A stretch of 64,000 nt of DNA from Microbispora bryophytorum (lineage in GTDB: Bacteria > Actinomycetota > Actinomycetes > Streptosporangiales > Streptosporangiaceae): contig NZ_VIRL01000009.1 of assembly GCF_006874465.1 (NCBI RefSeq), positions 124,001 to 188,000 on the forward strand. Reading direction: 5' to 3'. This document shows, one piece after another, positions 44,324 to 57,933 of the stretch; the stretch's first letter is position 1; each line of letters opens with the position of its first letter. A model generated the notes under the pieces. The model worked only from the letters and a program-made list of their open reading frames with translations, was not told the DNA's origin and did no database searches. A program made the position numbers and the translations under genes.

Positions 44324-45498
44324 GGGACCTCGCCCACGGCGCTCAGATACTTGCGCACCTGGCGGGGAGAGACGAACGTGCCGGGCTCGCCCTCCGCCCG
44401 CACCGGCTTGGCCACCGTGACCCTGGAGATCCTGTCCCTTTCGGGGTCGACGCGTACGGCGGTGTCGAGGAAGACCAGCGCGTCCGGCCGGAGGCGGTAC
44501 AGCTCGGAGACGACCACCGGCGAGTGCGTGGTGAGGATCACCTGGCGCAACGGCCGGTTGACGCACTCCGGATCGTCGAGATCGGTGACCCTGCCCTGGA
44601 TCCTGCGCAGCAGCTCCGCCAACCGGCTGGGATGCAGCCCGTTCTCGATCTCCTCGATGAGCAGCACTCCGGCATGGTCCGGATCGTGCAGCGCGGCCAG
44701 CAACGCGATGACCCTGAGCGTGCCATCGGACAGCAGAGTGCTGGGTACGGCGCCCTGGCCGTCCACAAGCACGTCGAACGTCCACTCCTGACGCCGGTCG
44801 TCCAGAATCGGCTCGATCCCGGCGATGTCCGGGATCAGCGCCACCATGTCGACGAGGAGTTCCTCGATCGCCCCCTCCGCCTTGAGTCGTCCGAGGACAG
44901 TGGCGAGGTTGCTCCCGTCCGCCCGCAGCGGTCCATGATCTGCCGCCGACGACCAGGAGCGGAGGCGATCCGGGTCGGGCCGGTGCAGACGCCAACCGCC
45001 GAGTTCCCTGTTCAACAACCTCATGTAGCGCGGAGCGTCGGCCTTCTCCCCCGCGAGGGCCTGCAACGCCTGGTCCCTCGCTTCTCGCCCCTTGGTCAGC
45101 TGGTTGTTCACCCAGCCCGGCAGCCCGGCAGAAGCACCTCCGGGGGTCGCAAGAATCCCGCGCGCTTCCGGTACGCCCTCGTCGTCTAGTTCAGCGCCGC
45201 TCTCGAATACTTCTACGAAGAGGCCGTGTCCGAACTGTCCCAGAACGCGAGCCCGGATATCGAACCGAGCCACCGGTTGCCCTTTGCTGACCCGGTGAAA
45301 CAACTCGTGCGGCCGTCCACGGCGGGATGCCAGGAGCGGATCCTTGAATTCCCAGCCGGCAAGGCTCAGGTAATCCAGGGCGTCGAAGAGGTTGGACTTG
45401 CCGCTGGAGTTGGGGCCGACGAGGGCGAGGAACGGCGGGATGTCGAGCTGGAAGTCCAGGAAGGACTTGAAGCCGTCGATCTCGATGCGGGTGATCAT
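44320..45498 (-). CDS. SMC/ABC-type AAA ATPase (AAA_15/AAA_21) of a putative defence pair
   Basis: The product has 392 residues. It opens MITRIEIDGFKSFLDFQLDI with Walker A GPNSSGKS (28-35), an LLSDGTLR signature (255-262), Walker B GVLLIEEIENGLHP (277-290) and the switch segment ILTTHSPVVVSEL (321-333). This is the ATPase head of RecF/OLD-like proteins, with no fused nuclease. The nuclease-like part is the separate DUF4276 gene that overlaps its stop. GGAGGGG precedes the ATG, 25 bp after the gatA stop, so the pair is cotranscribed inside gatCAB. Such placement is unusual and makes loss of the pair costly, since gatB is downstream. Confidence 0.87.
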   Translation of the reverse strand: MITRIEIDGFKSFLDFQLDIPPFLALVGPNSSGKSNLFDALDYLSLAGWEFKDPLLASRRGRPHELFHRVSKGQPVARFDIRARVLGQFGHGLFVEVFESGAELDDEGVPEARGILATPGGASAGLPGWVNNQLTKGREARDQALQALAGEKADAPRYMRLLNRELGGWRLHRPDPDRLRSWSSAADHGPLRADGSNLATVLGRLKAEGAIEELLVDMVALIPDIAGIEPILDDRRQEWTFDVLVDGQGAVPSTLLSDGTLRVIALLAALHDPDHAGVLLIEEIENGLHPSRLAELLRRIQGRVTDLDDPECVNRPLRQVILTTHSPVVVSELYRLRPDALVFLDTAVRVDPERDRISRVTVAKPVRAEGEPGTFVSPRQVRKYLSAVGEVP

Positions 45499-45523
45499 GC
45501 CGCCGTTCCCCTCCCCTCGGCGA

Positions 45524-47014
45524 CTAGAGCGCGGGCGCGCGGGACAGCAGCGGGCCGCCCCACCGGCTCTCGAAGGCCTTCTCCACGGCGGCGCCGACCC
45601 GGTAACAGCGGTCGTCGGCCAGGGTCGGGGCCATGACCTGCAGGCCGACCGGCAGGCCGTCCTCGTCGGCGAGGCCGCACGGCACCGAGATCGCCGCGTT
45701 GCCGGCCAGGTTGGTCGGGATCGTGCACAGGTCGGCGAGGTACATCGCCATCGGATCGTCGGCCCGCTCCCCGATCGGGAACGCGGTGGTCGGCGTGGTC
45801 GGCGAGACCAGCACGTCCACCTGCTGGAAGGCCGCCTCGAAGTCACGCATGATCAGCGTGCGGACCTTCTGGGCCTGCCCGTAGTAGGCGTCGTAGTAGC
45901 CGGACGACAGGGCGTACGTGCCGAGCATGATGCGCCGCTTGACCTCGGGGCCGAAACCGGCCGCCCGGGTCAGGGCCATGACCTCCTCGGCGCTGCGGGT
46001 GCCGTCGTCGCCGACGCGCAGGCCGTACCGCATGGCGTCGAAGCGGGCCAGGTTGGACGAGCACTCCGACGGCGCGATCAGATAGTACGCGGGCAGCGCG
46101 TAGGAGAAGGTCGGGCAGGAGACCTCGACGACCTTGGCCCCGAGCGACTCCAGCAGTTCGACGGCCTCGTTGAACCGGGCGAGCACGCCGGGCTGGTAGC
46201 CCTCCCCGCCGAACTCCTTGACCACGCCGACCCGCATGCCGGCCACGTCGGCGTGCCGCGCGGCCTCGACGACCGCCGGGACCGGCGCGTCGATCGAGGT
46301 CGAGTCGAGCGGGTCGTGCCCGGAGAACGCCTCGTGCAGCAGCGCCGCGTCGAGCACGTTGCGGGCGAACGGGCCGGGCGTGTCGAGCGAGGACGCGAAC
46401 GCGATCAGCCCGTAGCGGGACGAGCCGCCGTAGGTCGGCTTCATGCCGACGATGCCGGTCACCGCGGCGGGCTGGCGGATCGAGCCGCCGGTGTCGGTGC
46501 CGGTGGACAGCGGCGCCTCGTAGGCGGACACCGCGGCCGACGAGCCGCCGGAGGAACCACCGGGAATCCGGGAAAGGTCCCAGGGGTTGTGCGTCGCGCC
46601 GTACGCCGAGTTCTCCGTGGACGACCCCATGGCGAACTCGTCCAGGTTCGTCTTGCCGAGGATCACCAGACCGGCCTCGCGCAGGCGGCGGGTCACGGTC
46701 GCGTCGTACGGCGGGAGCCAGCCTTCGAGGATCTTCGAGCCGGCGGTCGTCGGCATGCCGGTCGTGGTGAACACGTCCTTGTGCGCGATCGGCACCCCGG
46801 CGAGCGGGCCGAGCGTCTCACCGGCGGCGATGCGCTCGTCGACCGCGCGGGCCTGCGTCAGCGCGGACTCCGCGTCCACGTGCAGGAAGGCGTTGACCCG
46901 GCCGTCGACCTCGGCGATCCGGTCGAGGTGGGCCTGGGCGACCTCGACGGCGCTGACCTCTCGGGAGGCGACCAGCGCGCCGAGCTCGGCGGCGGTCTTG
47001 CGAATCAAGCTCAT
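45524..47014 (-). CDS. gatA: Glutamyl-tRNA(Gln) amidotransferase subunit A
   Basis: The product has 496 residues of the amidase signature family. The Ser-cisSer-Lys triad is in [20 protein letters not shown] (Lys), [20 protein letters not shown] and [14 protein letters not shown] (Ser, cis-Ser). It hydrolyses glutamine and passes ammonia to GatB. The ATG at 47014 overlaps the gatC stop by four bases. Downstream, at 25 bp, comes the ATPase gene rather than gatB. It works with GltX and the tRNA-Gln encoded near 7.4 kb. Confidence 0.97.
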   Translation of the reverse strand: MSLIRKTAAELGALVASREVSAVEVAQAHLDRIAEVDGRVNAFLHVDAESALTQARAVDERIAAGETLGPLAGVPIAHKDVFTTTGMPTTAGSKILEGWLPPYDATVTRRLREAGLVILGKTNLDEFAMGSSTENSAYGATHNPWDLSRIPGGSSGGSSAAVSAYEAPLSTGTDTGGSIRQPAAVTGIVGMKPTYGGSSRYGLIAFASSLDTPGPFARNVLDAALLHEAFSGHDPLDSTSIDAPVPAVVEAARHADVAGMRVGVVKEFGGEGYQPGVLARFNEAVELLESLGAKVVEVSCPTFSYALPAYYLIAPSECSSNLARFDAMRYGLRVGDDGTRSAEEVMALTRAAGFGPEVKRRIMLGTYALSSGYYDAYYGQAQKVRTLIMRDFEAAFQQVDVLVSPTTPTTAFPIGERADDPMAMYLADLCTIPTNLAGNAAISVPCGLADEDGLPVGLQVMAPTLADDRCYRVGAAVEKAFESRWGGPLLSRAPAL

Positions 47015-47310
47015 TCTTCCTCCCCGAGGATCCGCGGCACGCGGAAGCGGTCGTCCTCCACCGCGGGCGCGCCGGACAGCGCGGCCTCGGGCGTGAGGCC
47101 GGGCCGCACGTCGTCGGGCCGGAACACGTTGGTCAGCGGAAGCGCGTGCGAGGACGGCGGAATGTCGTCGGCCGCCACCTCCGCGACGCGGGCGACGGCG
47201 CCGACGATCTGGTCGAGCTGGGCGGCGAAGTGGTCGAGCTCGTCGTCGGCCAGTGCCAGCCGGGACAGCCGGGCGAGGTGAGCGACCTGATCGCGGGTTA
47301 TGGCGGACAT
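47011..47310 (-). CDS. gatC: Glutamyl-tRNA(Gln) amidotransferase subunit C
   Basis: The product has 99 residues, the normal size. It starts [20 protein letters not shown], the conserved GatC helix, and ends with [11 protein letters not shown], the loop that inserts between GatA and GatB. The start was set by this match; an upstream frame extension has no homology. It is the first gene of the gatC-gatA-ATPase-DUF4276-gatB transcript. Confidence 0.95.
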   Translation of the reverse strand: MSAITRDQVAHLARLSRLALADDELDHFAAQLDQIVGAVARVAEVAADDIPPSSHALPLTNVFRPDDVRPGLTPEAALSGAPAVEDDRFRVPRILGEEE

Positions 47311-47434
47311 GAGTCGTCGAACCCGTTTCATGATGGAGATTGGACCTCCCCATCCTAGGGCTCGCCACCGAGCGCGGCCGACCCGACGAGGCCGCGTCAC
47401 ATGGTCTTAATGCGCCGCCGCCATTTGTGACGGG

Positions 47435-49579
47435 TCAGTGCGGCGCGAGACGGGCACCGCCGCTCTCGCGGTCCCGGAAGGCCGCGCCGAGCCGGCCGCG
47501 TAACCAGGTGGTCGCCTCGCTCGCGGGCATGGGCTTTGCCAGCCACCATCCCTGGCCCGCCTGGCACCCCATCTCGCGCAGCAGCGTCGCGACCTCCGGC
47601 GACTCGACCCCCTCGGCGACCGACCTCAGCCCGAGGGACCGTACGAGGTCGATGATCGAGCGGACGATCCGCTCGTCGTCCGGCGAGTCCCCGAGCCGCC
47701 GGACGAACGACGCGTCGATCTTGACCTCGGAGACCGGGAGCCGCTGGAGCCGGACGAGCGAGGAGTAGCCGGTGCCGAAATCGTCGAGGGCCAGCTGGAT
47801 GCCGAGACCGGCCAGGGTGCGGATCGTCTCGGCGCTGTAGGCCTGGTCGGTCATGAGGATGCGCTCGGTGACCTCCAGGCGGATGGCCTCGGGAGGCAGG
47901 TCCAGCTTCTCCAGCCCGGACTCCAGTTGCTCGGGCAGGCTCGAATCCAGCAGGTCGCGGGCCGACACGTTGACCGAGACCGGCACCTCGACGCCCGCGT
48001 GCCACCACCGGGCCGCCTGCCGCAGCGCGTGGCCGATGACGTGCTGGGTGAGCTCGCGCATCAGGTACGACTGCTCGGCGAGCGGGATGAACTCGGTGGG
48101 CGAGATCGGCCCGCGCACCGGGTGCCACCAGCGCAGCAGCGCCTCGATGCTCTCGACCCTGCCGTCCTCCAGGCTCACCTTGGGCTGATAGTGAAGCTCC
48201 AGCTCGTCGGCGTCGATCGCCCGGCGCAGGTCGCCGAGAAGGCTCAGCCGCTCCGGCGAGTTGCGGTCCTTGCACGGCAGGTAGAACTCGACGCCGGTGC
48301 GGCCCTCCTTGGCCAGATACATCGCCACGTCGGAGCGTTGCATGAGCAGCTCGAAGTCCGGCGCGTGGTCGGGATAGAGCGCGATGCCGATCGACGCGTC
48401 GAGGTCGAAGGTCATGCCTTCGAGGCGTACCGGCTCGGTCACGGCGACCCGCAGCCGCGAGGCGACCTCCTTGGCCGCCTGGGCGTCCCTGATCGACGGC
48501 AGCAGCACCGCGAACTCGTCCCCGCCGAGGCGGGCCACCACGTCACCGGGCCGCACGCTGTGGGTGAGCCGGTGGGCCACGATCTGCAGCAGCCGGTCGC
48601 CGACCGGGTGGCCGAGCGTGTCGTTGACCTCTTTGAAGCGGTCAAGGTCGAGCAGGAGCAGCCCCACCCGCTCGCGCTCGCGCGCCTCGGTCAGGGCCTC
48701 CTCGGTGCGCAGGATGAGCATCTTGCGGTTCGGCAGGCCGGTGAGCCCGTCGTGGGTGGCCTGGTGGTCGCGGCGCAGGGAGAGCGTCGCGGTGAAGTAG
48801 ACCGCGGTCAGCGGCGCGACGAACAGCGGCACCAGGGCCGTGGAGTGCGCCATCACGACCACGACGAGCGGCGCGAGCCCGAGCAGCGCGCCGTAGACGA
48901 GGGACTGCGGGCCGACCGACGCCTTCATCACCCTGGCGAGCGGCCGGCGCTCGTGCAGCGCCACCGCCTGGCAGACCAGGATCGCGCGGACCGCGAAGTA
49001 CGCCGCCGCGGCCAGCACGATCGCCGGGATGTCCGCGCCGTCGGGTGTCCAGGGCACGCGGGGCGCCGGATGCACGCCGAACGCGGCGAAGGCGGCCGCG
49101 GCCGCCGTGCAGGCCAGGGTCACCTGGGCGAGGTTGAACAGCACCCGGTGCCAGGCCCTGCGATGCACCAGGCCGCTGACCACCACGGCGACCGCCTGCA
49201 TCAGCACCGCCGTCGGCAGGCCCTGGTACATCAGCACGGCGAAGGTGAACATCGTGGAGGTCGGCGTGCCCCCGACCAGCGTCGAGGAGCTGAACGTGAC
49301 CGGGCGCAGCTCGCCCAGCACCACCAGGACGGTCAGCATCCAGAACAGCGGAGTGCGGGCCGCCTCGCCCAGCTCGCCGAAGCCGAGCCGTACCTGCGTG
49401 ATCACCAACGCGGTGACACCGACGGCGGTGACCGCCGTGAGGTAGGCCCACAGGGGCGAGCCGGGGCGCGGTCCGGTGTCCCGGGTGTCGACGGGCGCGG
49501 ACATTTCGCCCAGGTCGACGACGGGCAGGAGAACGCGTGGCACCCCGGCGAACGGCATAAGACCGCGTGAAAGCGTCAT
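47435..49579 (-). CDS. Membrane GGDEF-EAL cyclic di-GMP protein
   Basis: The product has 714 residues from the ATG at 49579, which lies ten bases after GGGGGG. A membrane part of about eight helices (about 30-270) leads to GGDEF (about 280-440), with VVARLGGDEFAVLLPS and an RPGD inhibitory site, and EAL (about 450-700), with EALLRWW, IRLEVTERILM and ALDDFGTGYSSLVRLQRLPV. All key residues of both domains are visible. It has no PAS domain, unlike the protein at 34.8 kb, and resembles the RmdB-type phosphodiesterases of Streptomyces. It lies downstream of nothing in the same direction and precedes gatC by 124 bp. Confidence 0.93.
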   Translation of the reverse strand: MTLSRGLMPFAGVPRVLLPVVDLGEMSAPVDTRDTGPRPGSPLWAYLTAVTAVGVTALVITQVRLGFGELGEAARTPLFWMLTVLVVLGELRPVTFSSSTLVGGTPTSTMFTFAVLMYQGLPTAVLMQAVAVVVSGLVHRRAWHRVLFNLAQVTLACTAAAAAFAAFGVHPAPRVPWTPDGADIPAIVLAAAAYFAVRAILVCQAVALHERRPLARVMKASVGPQSLVYGALLGLAPLVVVVMAHSTALVPLFVAPLTAVYFTATLSLRRDHQATHDGLTGLPNRKMLILRTEEALTEARERERVGLLLLDLDRFKEVNDTLGHPVGDRLLQIVAHRLTHSVRPGDVVARLGGDEFAVLLPSIRDAQAAKEVASRLRVAVTEPVRLEGMTFDLDASIGIALYPDHAPDFELLMQRSDVAMYLAKEGRTGVEFYLPCKDRNSPERLSLLGDLRRAIDADELELHYQPKVSLEDGRVESIEALLRWWHPVRGPISPTEFIPLAEQSYLMRELTQHVIGHALRQAARWWHAGVEVPVSVNVSARDLLDSSLPEQLESGLEKLDLPPEAIRLEVTERILMTDQAYSAETIRTLAGLGIQLALDDFGTGYSSLVRLQRLPVSEVKIDASFVRRLGDSPDDERIVRSIIDLVRSLGLRSVAEGVESPEVATLLREMGCQAGQGWWLAKPMPASEATTWLRGRLGAAFRDRESGGARLAPH

Positions 49580-49762
49580 CGGTAAGAAACCCCCCAAGAG
49601 GTCACTATGGGAGGGTACGGCCTCTGGGCCACTTCGCGAAACCGCTTGGGCACACTCCGTCACCATGATTTCTGGAGATATCACGGTCTGACCCGACCTG
49701 CGGTGAAAGTTTCAATTGCTCCACAGGTCCGATCCCCCGCCCGCCTGCACCTATTAGGTTGA

Positions 49763-51298
<1,536 letters not shown>

Positions 51299-51316
51299 TC
51301 CCCACCGCACAGTTCA

Positions 51317-51350
51317 GGCGTGCCGTACGGCCTTTGCCGTACGGCACGCC
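51317..51350 (+). terminator. Cellulase gene terminator
   Basis: A perfect 15-bp stem, GGCGTGCCGTACGGC with GCCGTACGGCACGCC, has loop CTTT and is followed by CTTTGCC. It lies 18 bp past the stop of the cellulase gene. Confidence 0.9.
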
Positions 51351-51438
51351 CTTTGCCATACGGTGCGCCCTTCGCCGCGGGTCCCGGCATCTGCTCGGGT
51401 TCGGGCTCCGCCGGAGAGGGCTGGCGTACAGTCGGTTC

Positions 51439-52539
51439 ATGATCTTGTGGCGGGAACGGATCGGGCGCGGCCTGGCCGGCGGTGTCGTGATTGTTCTGCT
51501 TCTCGCCGCAACCGCCTCGTATCCCGTCGAGATGCCGGCCGCGTGGTTCCTGGAGGCGGACGGCTGCCCGACCGCAGTGATGGATGTGCGAGGGACCGCC
51601 GATCGGCCGGGGCCTCTGGTGCCCAGCGAGGGCGCCGTCTTGGTGACGCTGTGCGAGCTGATCACGCCGTTGAGGTATGGTCCCGGGCCGCTGCCGTCAC
51701 CACGGCCGGGGCGAGACCGTAGCCTCAGCACCCATGTGGCCGAGATGATCGCCATCCTCAACGCGCTGCCCGCACGAGATGAGGCGGAGGCGGAGGCGCG
51801 GGCCGAGATGGCCACCGAGGGCCGGACGCCACCCGATGATCTGCACCTCGGCGAGGTCTGTGTGGACGTCGGGTACGGCGAACAGTTGTCGTTCGCGGTG
51901 CGCTACCGCGACCGCCCGCCCGTGCTGCTCGTGCTCGACCGCAACTGCGGTCTGGTCCACAGCGCGGGCCGGACCCGGTTTCTGCGCGGACAACCCGTGG
52001 ACCGCTTCCTCTCCTTCTACCGGGACCAGATCGCGAGGGACTCCGACGCGGTCCCGGCGCCCACGTGCCCGGGCAAGGTGGCCGTGGCGGAGATCGACAA
52101 TCGGCCGGACCCGGAGTTCCCGGAGGACGGCATGGCCCGCAACCGGGGCCGTACGGACCGGTTCCTGCCCAGCCCGCTCGCCGTGGTCACCGCCTGCCGC
52201 TATCGCGCGGACGGAGACGATCTGCGGCTGCGCGCCCACCGGGTCGTCCGAGACGGTCTCGAACCCGTCCGGGCACTTCTCAACAGCGCGGCCACCATAC
52301 AGAGCGTGACCGACGACCGGGGCACCACCGACTTCGTCAACCGCGTCGACTGCGGCAGGCCGAGGGCCGCGACGCCGGTCAGCCGTCTCGACGTCGTGTG
52401 GGCGGCCGACACAACGGGTGCCGTCGCCGAGACGCGGATCTGGCGGACCCCCTGCCAGGCCGTGTTCACCGGCACCGCCGCCGAATTGAAGGCCGAACCC
52501 GCGTTGCTGGATCGGCTCGACTCCTGGCTTGGCCGGTAG
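51439..52539 (+). CDS. Membrane-anchored hypothetical protein
   Basis: The product has 366 residues. One N-terminal hydrophobic helix (about 10-28: GLAGGVVIVLLLAATASYPV) anchors or exports it. The remainder is soluble and contains several cysteines (DGCPTAV, LCELITP, GEVCVDVG, DRNCGLVH, APTCPG, TACRYR, RVDCGRP, RTPCQAV), probably paired in disulfides outside the cell. Two similar-looking halves (about 40-190 and 200-360) may be repeats. I do not recognise the family. It stands alone between the cellulase and the PhzF gene. Confidence 0.68.
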   Translation: MILWRERIGRGLAGGVVIVLLLAATASYPVEMPAAWFLEADGCPTAVMDVRGTADRPGPLVPSEGAVLVTLCELITPLRYGPGPLPSPRPGRDRSLSTHVAEMIAILNALPARDEAEAEARAEMATEGRTPPDDLHLGEVCVDVGYGEQLSFAVRYRDRPPVLLVLDRNCGLVHSAGRTRFLRGQPVDRFLSFYRDQIARDSDAVPAPTCPGKVAVAEIDNRPDPEFPEDGMARNRGRTDRFLPSPLAVVTACRYRADGDDLRLRAHRVVRDGLEPVRALLNSAATIQSVTDDRGTTDFVNRVDCGRPRAATPVSRLDVVWAADTTGAVAETRIWRTPCQAVFTGTAAELKAEPALLDRLDSWLGR

Positions 52540-52546
52540 GACCGCG

Positions 52547-53434
52547 TCATCCCCCGGCAGGAGCACGGACCGCCGCGCCGGACACCCGGACCCGGGTATC
52601 CCCGTCCCGCAGTTCCACTCGCAGCAGACCGGGCCGTCCCATGTCGACACCCTGGTGCAGGGTCAGCACCGCAGCGGGACCGGCCTCGCCGAGGTCCCGC
52701 AGATACGCCCCTAACGCGGCTGCGGCGGCCCCGGTGGCCGGGTCCTCCACGATCCCGCCCACGGGGAACGGATCACGCACCTGGAAGACGTCCGCCGACT
52801 CTCGCCACACCAGTTGCAGGGTGATCAGATCCCGGTCGGTCATGTACTGCGCCAGCCCTGAGAAGTCGTAGTCCAGATCGGCCAGGCGCTCACGGGTGGC
52901 GGCGGCCAGGACCAGGTGGCGCGATCCCGCGAAGGCGATCCGCGGGGGCAGTCCGGGATCAAGCTCGTCGAGCCGCCAATTCAGCGCGTCGAGCGCCTGC
53001 GCCACGTCGAGGTCGCCGACCGGCTCCACGTACGGCTCGACGCTGGTCAGGGTCGCCCACAGCACGCCATCGTCGTCCGCCGTCACCTCGACCGGTACCG
53101 TTCCGGCCTGCGTCTCGAAGACCAGGCCACCCGGACCGATCCGTTCGGCGAGGGCGACCGCCGAGGCCACGGTGGCGTGCCCGCAGAACGGCACCTCCAT
53201 CTTCGGACTGAAATATCGCACGGTGAACGTCCGGCCGGTCTCGGCAGGGTGCTCAGGAGCCGCGCTCAGGAATGCCGTCTCCGGATGACCCACCTCCTCG
53301 GCGACGGCGAGCATGGCCGCCTCGTCCAGCCCGGCGGCGTCGAGCACCACCCCGGCCATGTTGCCGCCGGCGGGATCGGTGGTGAAGGCCGCGTAGTGCA
53401 GGACGGGGGCTATCGGATCAGCAGAAGTCGCCAC
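52547..53434 (-). CDS. PhzF-family isomerase/epimerase-like protein
   Basis: The product has 295 residues. The two-domain PhzF fold shows HYAAFTTDPAGGNMAGVVLD (13-32), the catalytic Glu in EVGHPETAFLS, the second-domain FCGHATVASAVALAERIG, and VEDPATGAAAAALGAYLRDL near 238-257. Members isomerise small hydroxy acids, as in phenazine synthesis, but no phenazine genes are present, so the substrate is unknown. The start is GTG. The gene is convergent with the membrane-anchored unknown and divergent from the ATPase at 53.6 kb. Confidence 0.9.
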   Translation of the reverse strand: MATSADPIAPVLHYAAFTTDPAGGNMAGVVLDAAGLDEAAMLAVAEEVGHPETAFLSAAPEHPAETGRTFTVRYFSPKMEVPFCGHATVASAVALAERIGPGGLVFETQAGTVPVEVTADDDGVLWATLTSVEPYVEPVGDLDVAQALDALNWRLDELDPGLPPRIAFAGSRHLVLAAATRERLADLDYDFSGLAQYMTDRDLITLQLVWRESADVFQVRDPFPVGGIVEDPATGAAAAALGAYLRDLGEAGPAAVLTLHQGVDMGRPGLLRVELRDGDTRVRVSGAAVRAPAGG

Positions 53435-53594
53435 GTTCGAAGGAACAGGAGAGCAGATGCCTCTGTTCCCCGGGCGCGAGAGCGCGTCGCGAGGTTCAGG
53501 GGTTGTCGGCGGCCCGCGCTTCCTCTGCAGGCTCCTCCATCAATGTAAGATCGCACCTACGTTAGATTGGTTCTACGTATGATCGAGGCGATCT

Positions 53595-55028
53595 GTGGAA
53601 TTCAAGGGGAGGGCCGCCGATCTCTCGCTACTTGATCGGCAGTTGCGGCAGGTGACGGAGGGATCGGGCGGCACTCGCGGGCGCGCCATGATCATGACCG
53701 GCCGGCGACGGGTGGGAAAATCGCGACTGGTTCAGGAGTTCTGCGACCGCGCCGGCGTGCCGTACGTGGTCTTCCAGGCCACCAGGGGCCGTAGCCCGGT
53801 GGCCGAGCGTGCCGACTTCATCGGCATGCTCGCGCAGTCCGCGCTGCCGGGTGCCGAATTGATCGCCGGGGTGCAGGCCGGAGACTGGAACCAGGCACTC
53901 CGTGCTCTGGCGGTGGCCGTGCCCGACCAGACGCCGAGCATCGCGGTCATCGACGAGGTGCCGTGGTTGGTGGAACAGGACCGCGAGTTCGAAGGGGCGT
54001 TGCAGACGGTCTGGGATCGGCATCTGTCCGCCAAGCCGGTGCTGCTCATCCTGGTCGGCAGTGACCTGTCGGTGATGGAGGCGTTGCAGTCCTATGGCCG
54101 CCCCTTCTTCGGCCGCGCCGCGAAGATGACCGTCCAGCCGCTCCACCCCGCGGATGTGGCCGTCATGACCGGGCTGGACGCCGCCGACGCCATCGACGCC
54201 TTTCTGATCACCGGGGGTTTTCCCGAGGTGGTCCAGGCGTGGCAGCCGGGCATGAGCCGCGTCGACTACCTGCGGGAGTCGTTGAGCAATCCGCTGTCCG
54301 CGCTGCTGATGGCCGGTGAGCTGTCATTGCTCGGGGAGTTCCCCGAGACCTCCCACTCGCGTGCGGTCCTGTCGGCGGTGGGGATCGGGGAGCGCACGTT
54401 CTCCGCCATCGCCACCGAGGCGGGTGGCGCCTCCCCCCTGGCCTCCGGCACTCTTTCGCCGCTGCTGTCCACCCTTATCGGCAAGCGGGTGCTGGCCGTC
54501 GACACCCCGCTGTCGACCAAGCCGGACACGAAGAACAAGCGCTATCGCATCGCCGATCCGTATCTGCGCTTCTGGCTCGCCTTCCTCGACCGCGGCATTC
54601 CGCTGGTCGAGCGCGGCCGGGGCGAACGTGTCCTGGCCACCATCGAACGCTCCTGGACCTCCTGGCGTGGCCGCGCCGTCGAGCCTGTCGTTCGTCAGGC
54701 ACTGTTGCGGCTTCTTCCTGACGATCGATGGCCCGAGACCGATGCCATCGGCGGATGGTGGAACCGGCAGAACAATCCCGAGATCGATCTCGTCGGGGCG
54801 GACCGCGAGCCGGTCGCGCGGCACGTCCACTTCCTCGGCTCGATCAAATGGCTGGAGAACGGGTCGTTCGGCCGCCATGAGTACGAAAGCCTGGTGCGCG
54901 ACATGCTCGCCGTTCCGGGCGCCGGCACCGGCACTCCGCTGGTGGCCGTTTCCCGCTCCGGTGTCGACGACGGCCTGCCGCTCGCCGCGCACTGGGGTCC
55001 CGAAGATCTGCTGGCCGCCTGGCTCTGA
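53595..55028 (+). CDS. AAA ATPase with DUF234-like C-terminus
   Basis: The product has 477 residues with a GTG start. The P-loop MIMTGRRRVGKSRLVQEF (32-49), a sensor region TPSIAVIDEVPWLVEQD (112-128) and VLLILVGSDLSVMEAL mark the archaeal-type ATPase_2 family. A winged-helix part follows, and the C-terminal half (about 300-470, with KNKRYRIADPYLRFWLAFL) resembles DUF234, a possible nuclease-like module. These ATPases are common as single genes of unknown role and some sit in defence loci. An AT-rich promoter (TATGAT near 53579) precedes it. It has no partner gene. Confidence 0.82.
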   Translation: MEFKGRAADLSLLDRQLRQVTEGSGGTRGRAMIMTGRRRVGKSRLVQEFCDRAGVPYVVFQATRGRSPVAERADFIGMLAQSALPGAELIAGVQAGDWNQALRALAVAVPDQTPSIAVIDEVPWLVEQDREFEGALQTVWDRHLSAKPVLLILVGSDLSVMEALQSYGRPFFGRAAKMTVQPLHPADVAVMTGLDAADAIDAFLITGGFPEVVQAWQPGMSRVDYLRESLSNPLSALLMAGELSLLGEFPETSHSRAVLSAVGIGERTFSAIATEAGGASPLASGTLSPLLSTLIGKRVLAVDTPLSTKPDTKNKRYRIADPYLRFWLAFLDRGIPLVERGRGERVLATIERSWTSWRGRAVEPVVRQALLRLLPDDRWPETDAIGGWWNRQNNPEIDLVGADREPVARHVHFLGSIKWLENGSFGRHEYESLVRDMLAVPGAGTGTPLVAVSRSGVDDGLPLAAHWGPEDLLAAWL

Positions 55029-55118
55029 CGGCATCGGCGTATTCCCCGCTTCTACGGGACCGGAGCCGCCGCGATCATGCGCGCCGTGGGGGTGAACCAG
55101 CCGGCTGAGCGGCCGGGG

Positions 55119-57933
<2,815 letters not shown>

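Noticed and set aside
43733-45498. Calling the pair PARIS
   Set aside because: PARIS has a DUF4435 effector. The second protein here fits DUF4276, so only a general similarity is claimed.
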